In this document: piece by piece, positions 7,177 through 12,177 of the stretch
Layout of the letters: every line of letters begins with the position of its first letter
How positions within the stretch are numbered: the stretch's first letter is position 1
Assembly: GCA_022739095.1 (NCBI GenBank)
Contig: JAIJEI010000032.1
Coordinates: 1 to 14,741, forward strand
DNA length: 14,741 nucleotides
Direction of reading: 5' to 3'
DNA from: Bifidobacterium sp.
GTDB taxonomy: Bacteria; Actinomycetota; Actinomycetes; Actinomycetales; Bifidobacteriaceae
Program-made: the position numbers and the translations under genes
Notes under the pieces: generated by a model
Told to the model about the DNA's origin: nothing
Database searches by the model: none
Seen by the model: only the letters and a program-made list of their open reading frames with translations

Positions 7177-8033
7177 TGGCAGGCACACACGCAGTCATGG
7201 AAAACAAATATAATCATGTCACTCCGGGCAAGGTCGTTCGCATCATCGTGCTGATCGCTCTGCTGCTCTTCCTGGCGGCACCTCTGCTGTGGCAGATCTC
7301 ACTGGCGTTCAAAGGTCCCAAGGACGACATGTACGCCGCGCCCTACCTCATCCCCGTTGACCCGACAATCCAGAACTTCGTCGATGTGTTCAATCGTCTG
7401 CCGTTGCTCTTCTACGTGTGCAACACGTTGATCGTGGCGGCATTGAACATCGGTGGCAACATCATCTCAGGATGCTTCGCCGGCTACTCGATCGCCCTGC
7501 TCAAGTTCAAAGGCAAGGGGCTGGTCGTAGGCCTGCTGTTCCTATCGATGCTGGTTCCCGGTGAGACGATCCTCATCTCGCAGTTCCTGATTATCCGCAA
7601 CCTTCAGCTGCAGAACAACCTGATCGGCGTTGCCTTGCCTGGATTGGTCAGCTCCATGAACATTCTTCTGTTCATGAATGCGTTCAAGGCCATACCTCGC
7701 GAGATGATCGAAGCCGCAGAGGTCGATGGAGCCAATGTCTGGCAACGGTTCTGGCGCGTATGCGTACCTCAGGTCAAGGGAACCATGGCGTTGGTCGGCA
7801 TCTTCTCCTTCATGGGATCGTGGAACGACTTCCTGTGGCCGTTAATCGTGCTGACTGATGACTCGCACTACACGCTTACACTCGGCATGAGCCGTCTGCA
7901 GGGCACCTTCGTGTCCGATCCGCGTGTAGTCGCAGCCGGCACCATAATCGCCCTCGTCCCGATCATGATCTTCTTCCTTATCTTCCAACGTTATATCTTC
8001 AATGGCCTGGAAGCTGGATCGGTCAAGGAATAA
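7176..8033 (+). CDS. ABC sugar permease, MalG-like
   Basis: This 285-residue integral membrane protein is the partner of the preceding permease. The first membrane segment is at about residues 20-42 (VVRIIVLIALLLFLAAPLLW), followed by the extracellular loop typical of MalG-type subunits. The EAA loop is EAAEVDGANVWQRFWRVCVP from E179. The ATG at 7176 shares one base with the previous stop (TGATG) and has AGGAG at 7162-7166, so an upstream in-frame ATG at 7146 is rejected. No ATP-binding subunit follows. Bifidobacterial sugar importers of this type commonly use a shared MsmK-like ATPase encoded elsewhere (established for related systems; inferred here). Confidence 0.93.
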   Translation: MAGTHAVMENKYNHVTPGKVVRIIVLIALLLFLAAPLLWQISLAFKGPKDDMYAAPYLIPVDPTIQNFVDVFNRLPLLFYVCNTLIVAALNIGGNIISGCFAGYSIALLKFKGKGLVVGLLFLSMLVPGETILISQFLIIRNLQLQNNLIGVALPGLVSSMNILLFMNAFKAIPREMIEAAEVDGANVWQRFWRVCVPQVKGTMALVGIFSFMGSWNDFLWPLIVLTDDSHYTLTLGMSRLQGTFVSDPRVVAAGTIIALVPIMIFFLIFQRYIFNGLEAGSVKE

Positions 8034-8046
8034 TCAAAGGTTCACC

Positions 8047-9336
8047 ATGAAATTCGGAGTCAACTACACGCCTTCGGGCGAATGGTTCTACACCTGGCTC
8101 AATCCCAAATGGGAAGTCATACGCCGGGATTTGGCGCAGATAGCCGAGCTGGGTGCGGATCATGTGCGTATATTTCCCCTGTGGACGCTGCTGCAGCCTA
8201 ATCGAACTTGGATTAATCCCAAGGCATTGGCAGATGTTCGCCGTATGGTCGAACTCGGTGGAGAAGCCGGTCTCGATGTCTATGTGGATGTGATTCAGGG
8301 GCACTTGTCGAGTTTCGATTTCGTGCCTTCCTGGCTGGTCTCCTGGCATGAAGGCAGCATGTTCACCGATCAGTCGGCGATAGAAGCCCAGAGTGCGTTG
8401 ACTGAGGCGATTTACGGTACGTTGTCTGACGTGAAGGCCTTTGCGGGCCTTACGTTGGGCAACGAGTGCAACCAGTTCACTGATGCCACACATCCCAGAC
8501 GCATGCCGGCCAATGCCGAGCAGATTGGTGAATGGCTGGATACGCTTATCGGATTGGTTGCCAAGCGCTGCCGGCGCGATGGCCGTCTAATCGCGCATAG
8601 CGAAAACGACGCAATCTGGTACGCCGATGGCCATGCCTTCCTGCCTAGATATGCTTCATGCAAGGGCGACGTGACCACCGTGCACTCCTGGGTATTCAAC
8701 GGTACCGGACAGCATTACGGTCCGATGTCATGCGAAAGCCTGGGACACGCGGCCTGGCTCGTTGAACTATCCAAGGCATTCGCTGCTGATCCGCATCGCC
8801 CGGTGTGGGTACAGGAAATCGGAGCACCTGACAATGTGATCGATTCCGCCGATGCTCCGGAGTTCTGCCGGCGCTCGATTGATGCGATTGCTGACTGTCC
8901 TGATGTGTTCGGCGTCACGTGGTGGTGCTCTCACCGCATCCCCTCGGCATTCTCGGATTTCCCGTTCTTCGAGCACCAGCTTGGCCTGTTCGATGTGGAC
9001 GGGACTCTCACCGACGTTGGCAAGGCGTTCCGAGACGCAATCGCCACCCACCGGGATACGGTTGCACCGCCACGCACGACAGCGATTGTCATCCCTGTGG
9101 ATGAACAGGGCGACCCGCTCATGCGAGCTGCTCAAGCTCCGGGCGGCTCGCTCTTCGAGGCATGGGCGAACTTGAATCGTCAGGGTGAAAGGCCATGCGT
9201 TATCACCTCGCTTGATGCTGGCAATCCGGCCAAGCTCGCAAATCGGGGCATCGTCCGCCTTGAGCGCGTCGAACTCGTGGCGGGCCATGCCTACAATGCG
9301 GTGTCCGATCCGTCTTTCGAGCATAAAGGCGAATGA
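8047..9336 (+). CDS. GH5-like beta-mannosidase (GH5_18 type)
   Basis: This 429-residue enzyme has a (beta/alpha)8 hydrolase pattern and no signal peptide, so it is cytoplasmic. E140 in LTLGNECNQF fits the GH5 acid/base position, with NEC in place of the common NEP. E257 in VWVQEIGAP fits the nucleophile. The sequence and context match what I recall of the B. longum GH5_18 beta-mannosidase (BlMan5B), which cleaves Man-beta-1,4-GlcNAc, the core left after GH85 and alpha-mannosidase action; this identity is from memory, not an alignment. The ATG at 8047, 13 bp after the permease gene, has AAAGG at 8036-8040 and begins MKFGVNYTPSGEW. An upstream in-frame ATG at 8002 would overlap the permease gene and is rejected. 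The gene ends the first transcription unit. Confidence 0.85.
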   Translation: MKFGVNYTPSGEWFYTWLNPKWEVIRRDLAQIAELGADHVRIFPLWTLLQPNRTWINPKALADVRRMVELGGEAGLDVYVDVIQGHLSSFDFVPSWLVSWHEGSMFTDQSAIEAQSALTEAIYGTLSDVKAFAGLTLGNECNQFTDATHPRRMPANAEQIGEWLDTLIGLVAKRCRRDGRLIAHSENDAIWYADGHAFLPRYASCKGDVTTVHSWVFNGTGQHYGPMSCESLGHAAWLVELSKAFAADPHRPVWVQEIGAPDNVIDSADAPEFCRRSIDAIADCPDVFGVTWWCSHRIPSAFSDFPFFEHQLGLFDVDGTLTDVGKAFRDAIATHRDTVAPPRTTAIVIPVDEQGDPLMRAAQAPGGSLFEAWANLNRQGERPCVITSLDAGNPAKLANRGIVRLERVELVAGHAYNAVSDPSFEHKGE

Positions 9337-9344
9337 TGACGCAT

Positions 9345-9383
9345 TGACGAACGGTCATACGATGTAGTACAAACCGTTCGTCA
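9345..9383. promoter_or_regulatory. Long inverted repeat after the GH5 gene, possible operator or terminator
   Basis: TGACGAACGGT (9345-9355) and ACCGTTCGTCA (9373-9383) are perfect 11-bp inverted arms around a 17-base centre, starting 8 bp after the GH5 stop codon. No T-run follows. The left arm overlaps a possible -35 box TTGACG (9344-9349) and the right arm abuts a possible -10 box TACAAA (9368-9373, 18-bp spacer). It may therefore be a regulated promoter rather than a terminator. A 10-bp palindrome TGTCCGGACA follows at 9385-9394. Confidence 0.5.
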
Positions 9384-9422
9384 TTGTCCGGACATCCAGA
9401 CATCGAAATAACCGAATAATTG

Positions 9423-9441
9423 TTCGAAGTTCCTCTTCGAA
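9423..9441. repeat. Short inverted repeat upstream of the GH31 promoter
   Basis: TTCGAAG (9423-9429) and CTTCGAA (9435-9441) form a perfect 7-bp inverted repeat with a 5-base spacer, 20 bp before the predicted -35 box. A second pair, GGCCGCC (9444-9450) and GGCGGCC (9469-9475), brackets that -35 box. These may be binding sites for a regulator; the role is unproven. Confidence 0.45.
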
Positions 9442-9460
9442 GGGGCCGCCTCTCCTCGGC

Positions 9461-9489
9461 TTGAACTTGGCGGCCGACCTTTCTATAAC
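9461..9489 (+). promoter_or_regulatory. Predicted sigma70-type promoter of the GH31-GH85 unit
   Basis: The -35 box is TTGAAC (9461-9466) and the -10 box is TATAAC (9484-9489), with the optimal 17-bp spacer. This is the best promoter match in the window. Transcription would begin near 9496, giving a leader of about 115 bases that contains the nested palindrome at 9541-9572. It implies that GH31 and GH85 can be expressed separately from the GH38-led operon. Confidence 0.65.
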
Positions 9490-9540
9490 AGACGATGCTA
9501 TTCCTTGCAAGACGTTGGCACTCATTACATTTGCGCATCC

Positions 9541-9572
9541 GGCGCACCGGTACGTACCGGTATCGGTGCGCC
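9541..9572. promoter_or_regulatory. Nested palindrome / alternative hairpins in the GH31 leader
   Basis: The outer arms GGCGCACCG (9541-9549) and CGGTGCGCC (9564-9572) form a 9-bp hairpin with a 14-base loop. Within and overlapping it is a perfect 16-bp palindrome, ACCGGTACGTACCGGT (9546-9561), with a central CG. The two RNA folds share bases and exclude each other. The DNA palindrome itself has the form of a LacI-type operator. The element ends 25 bases before the AGGGGG ribosome site. Eight-base direct repeats GCGCATCC (9533-9540 and 9589-9596) flank it. Confidence 0.6.
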
Positions 9573-9610
9573 ATTGTTCACACACATCGCGCATCCAGGG
9601 GGGGCGACGT

Positions 9611-12100
9611 ATGGTAGATGCGACGCTGTTCACCGGTCAGCCGCCGAATAGTGATCCGGCGGCCCGCCCTGAAGCCATCATTCGGGGGGATCGGTGGCGT
9701 ATTTCGATTCTGACGGACTCTTTGGTGCGTTTCGAATGGTCGGATGCCGGCGTCTTCGTCGACGAACGAACGCAAAGCGTCGTCAACCGTGATTTCGGAG
9801 AGCCTGCGGCGTACACGGTTCGCCGTGATGCCGATGGCTGGCTCGATATTGAGACCGAACGGTTACGTATCGTTTATGATGGAGGCCCGTTCACTGCCGA
9901 GGGCTTGGCGGTAAGTGTCAAGGATTCGCTGTCACAACACAACACTTGGCGTTACGGCGACGCTCAGAATGCCAATCTGGGTGGCACTGTGCGAACCCTC
10001 GACCAGATTGACGGTCCGACCGAACTCGAACCCGGCCTGCTGTCGGGTGACGGTTGGATGATTCTTGACGATTCGGACGACAATCTGGTAGTCGAAGCAT
10101 CTGAAGTCAATGGCAGCCCCAATCCATTTGGCTCATGGGTGGCCCGTAAGCCGGTCTCCTCCACCGATCTGTATTTTTTCGGATACGCGCGGCGCATCCA
10201 CGATGCACTGCATGACTATCACCAGCTCACCGGACCGGTCCCTCTATTGCCTCGCTGGGCGTTGGGCAACTGGTGGAGTCGCTATCATCGTTACAGCGAA
10301 ACCGAATATCGTACGCTGATAGAACGTTTTGAAACAGAGGGCATCCCTTTCACCGTCGCGGTGCTTGACATGGACTGGCATGTGACCGATCCCGATCCGT
10401 GCTATGGCTCAGGGTGGACCGGATTCACCTGGAACCGCACCCTGTTCCCCGACCCGGAACGTTTTCTGGGATGGCTGCATGAGCGGGGTCTCAAAACCAC
10501 GCTTAACCTGCATCCGCGAGACGGCATACGTGCGTTCGAGGACTGCTACGATCGCATGGCTCGGGCAGTGGGCGTTGATTCCAAGTCCGGCAGCTCGATT
10601 GAGTTCGATGCGTCCTCGCCGGTGTTCATGTCCGCTTACTTCGATCAAATCATCCACCCGATGGAATCTCAGGGCGTTGATTTCTGGTGGATCGACTGGC
10701 AACAAGGCAGCGTGACTCGCCAGCCGGGACTTGACCCGTTGTGGATGCTCAACCACCTGCACTTCCTGGACTCGGCCTCGCGAGGTCGGCGGCCTATCAC
10801 GTTCTCGCGCTATGCCGGTTACGGCTCCCATCGTTACCCGGTTGGATTCTCCGGAGATACGGTCGTATCGTGGGAATCATTGAAATTCCAGCCGTACTTT
10901 ACGACGATGGCTTCGAACATCGGCTACGGATGGTGGAGCCATGACATAGGCGGGCATATGTTCGGCTACCGGGACGAGGAGCTGGAGACCCGATGGTACC
11001 AGCTCGGCATGTTCAGCCCGATCAACCGTCTACACTCGACCGACTCCCCATTCAACGGCAAGGAGCCATGGAACTTCCACTCCCCGGCTCGCGAGGCGAT
11101 GATAGCCGCACTTCGTTTGCGCCATAGACTCATCCCGTACCTGCATACGATGAACCGTCGTGCGGCTTATGACGGGCTGCCGTTGGTCGAGCCAATGTAC
11201 TGGAACCACGGGGGCGGCACCGTGCCCACGGAATTTGAGTTCGGCACCGAGCTGATCGTTTCGCCAGTGCTCGAACCGGCCGATCAGGCCGCAGGCCGTG
11301 CCAAAGCAGAGGTCTGGCTGCCAGTCGGCCAATGGTTCGACTTCTTCGACGGAAGACGTTACGTAGCCGACAATCCGGAGGGCCGCACGCTCGGTGTATG
11401 GCGTACTCTCGATCGTATCCCGGTATTCGCCAAAGCCGGAGGCATCATACCGATGCAACGTCTCGACGGCGCTCCACTCAACGATGTTTCCAACCCGTCG
11501 GCATTCGATGTACTGGTATTTCCGGGCGCGGATGGCACGTTCACGCTATGGGAGGATGACGGCGAGTCGGTCAGCGGAGAATGGGCTTCGACCCGTCTTA
11601 CGTTTGATTGGGTGCGCGGCATGTTCACCGTACATGCGCTTGACGGCGACAGTTCGCTGGTGCCGAGCTCACGCGCATGGCGTCTCATATTGCGAGGTGT
11701 GGAACAGCCGGACGGCGATTTGCCGGCATCGGTCTCTATACGCCATGGTAGTCGGCCAATCAGCGGCACAGTCGACTATGACCCGGATACGTTAAGCCTA
11801 AGCGTCGAGGTCGGCGCTCTGAATGTGGACGGCGACCTGACGATTCACATGGCCGGAGGACTTTCGATTGCGCCGTCGCCGGTCGAGCGAGACGCCTTCG
11901 ACATACTCGCCGACGCCAAGATGCACTATTTCACCAAGGAACGGGCCTGGCAATCCGTTCAGCGCGAGGGCATACGCGCGCTCGCCACCCTGCACACGCT
12001 GGAAATGCCGCCGGGCGACTACGGGGAGCCGCGGTGGTTTTCCTCGCATATGCCGCAAGGCGTCATCGAGGCGTTGTCAGAGGTGTTGCTGCGCGACTGA
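9611..12100 (+). CDS. GH31-family glycosidase, specificity unknown
   Basis: This 829-residue protein has GH31 architecture. An N-terminal beta-sandwich (about 1-230) precedes the barrel, which opens with PRWALGNWWSRYHRYSETEY and runs on with FTVAVLDMDWHVTD. The nucleophile is D362 in FWWIDWQQG, where many alpha-glucosidases have WNDMNE, and the acid/base is D416 in GFSGDTVVSW. MFSPINRLHS and C-terminal beta domains follow. There is no signal peptide, so it is probably cytoplasmic. The ATG at 9611 is preferred over in-frame GTG/TTG codons reaching back to 9461, because those lie in the promoter and leader and a G-rich ribosome site (9597-9602) precedes 9611. GH31 includes alpha-glucosidases, alpha-xylosidases, alpha-galactosidases and alpha-N-acetylgalactosaminidases. 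The altered motif argues against assuming an ordinary alpha-glucosidase. GH85 lies 77 bp downstream. Confidence 0.88.
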   Translation: MVDATLFTGQPPNSDPAARPEAIIRGDRWRISILTDSLVRFEWSDAGVFVDERTQSVVNRDFGEPAAYTVRRDADGWLDIETERLRIVYDGGPFTAEGLAVSVKDSLSQHNTWRYGDAQNANLGGTVRTLDQIDGPTELEPGLLSGDGWMILDDSDDNLVVEASEVNGSPNPFGSWVARKPVSSTDLYFFGYARRIHDALHDYHQLTGPVPLLPRWALGNWWSRYHRYSETEYRTLIERFETEGIPFTVAVLDMDWHVTDPDPCYGSGWTGFTWNRTLFPDPERFLGWLHERGLKTTLNLHPRDGIRAFEDCYDRMARAVGVDSKSGSSIEFDASSPVFMSAYFDQIIHPMESQGVDFWWIDWQQGSVTRQPGLDPLWMLNHLHFLDSASRGRRPITFSRYAGYGSHRYPVGFSGDTVVSWESLKFQPYFTTMASNIGYGWWSHDIGGHMFGYRDEELETRWYQLGMFSPINRLHSTDSPFNGKEPWNFHSPAREAMIAALRLRHRLIPYLHTMNRRAAYDGLPLVEPMYWNHGGGTVPTEFEFGTELIVSPVLEPADQAAGRAKAEVWLPVGQWFDFFDGRRYVADNPEGRTLGVWRTLDRIPVFAKAGGIIPMQRLDGAPLNDVSNPSAFDVLVFPGADGTFTLWEDDGESVSGEWASTRLTFDWVRGMFTVHALDGDSSLVPSSRAWRLILRGVEQPDGDLPASVSIRHGSRPISGTVDYDPDTLSLSVEVGALNVDGDLTIHMAGGLSIAPSPVERDAFDILADAKMHYFTKERAWQSVQREGIRALATLHTLEMPPGDYGEPRWFSSHMPQGVIEALSEVLLRD

Positions 12101-12177
12101 ACAGGCGCGCGGGCCCCAAGCCCATACAGATATGTCCCGACGCAAGAATGCGGCGGGGAGAACAGGAAAGGAAACCG

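Noticed and set aside
9461..9610. 50-residue N-terminal extension of GH31
   Set aside because: It overlaps the promoter and the palindromic leader, begins at a non-ATG codon, and lacks GH31-like sequence.
9496..9610. Known riboswitch class in the GH31 leader
   Set aside because: The hairpins do not match any riboswitch core that I recognise; an operator or simple leader structure is equally likely.
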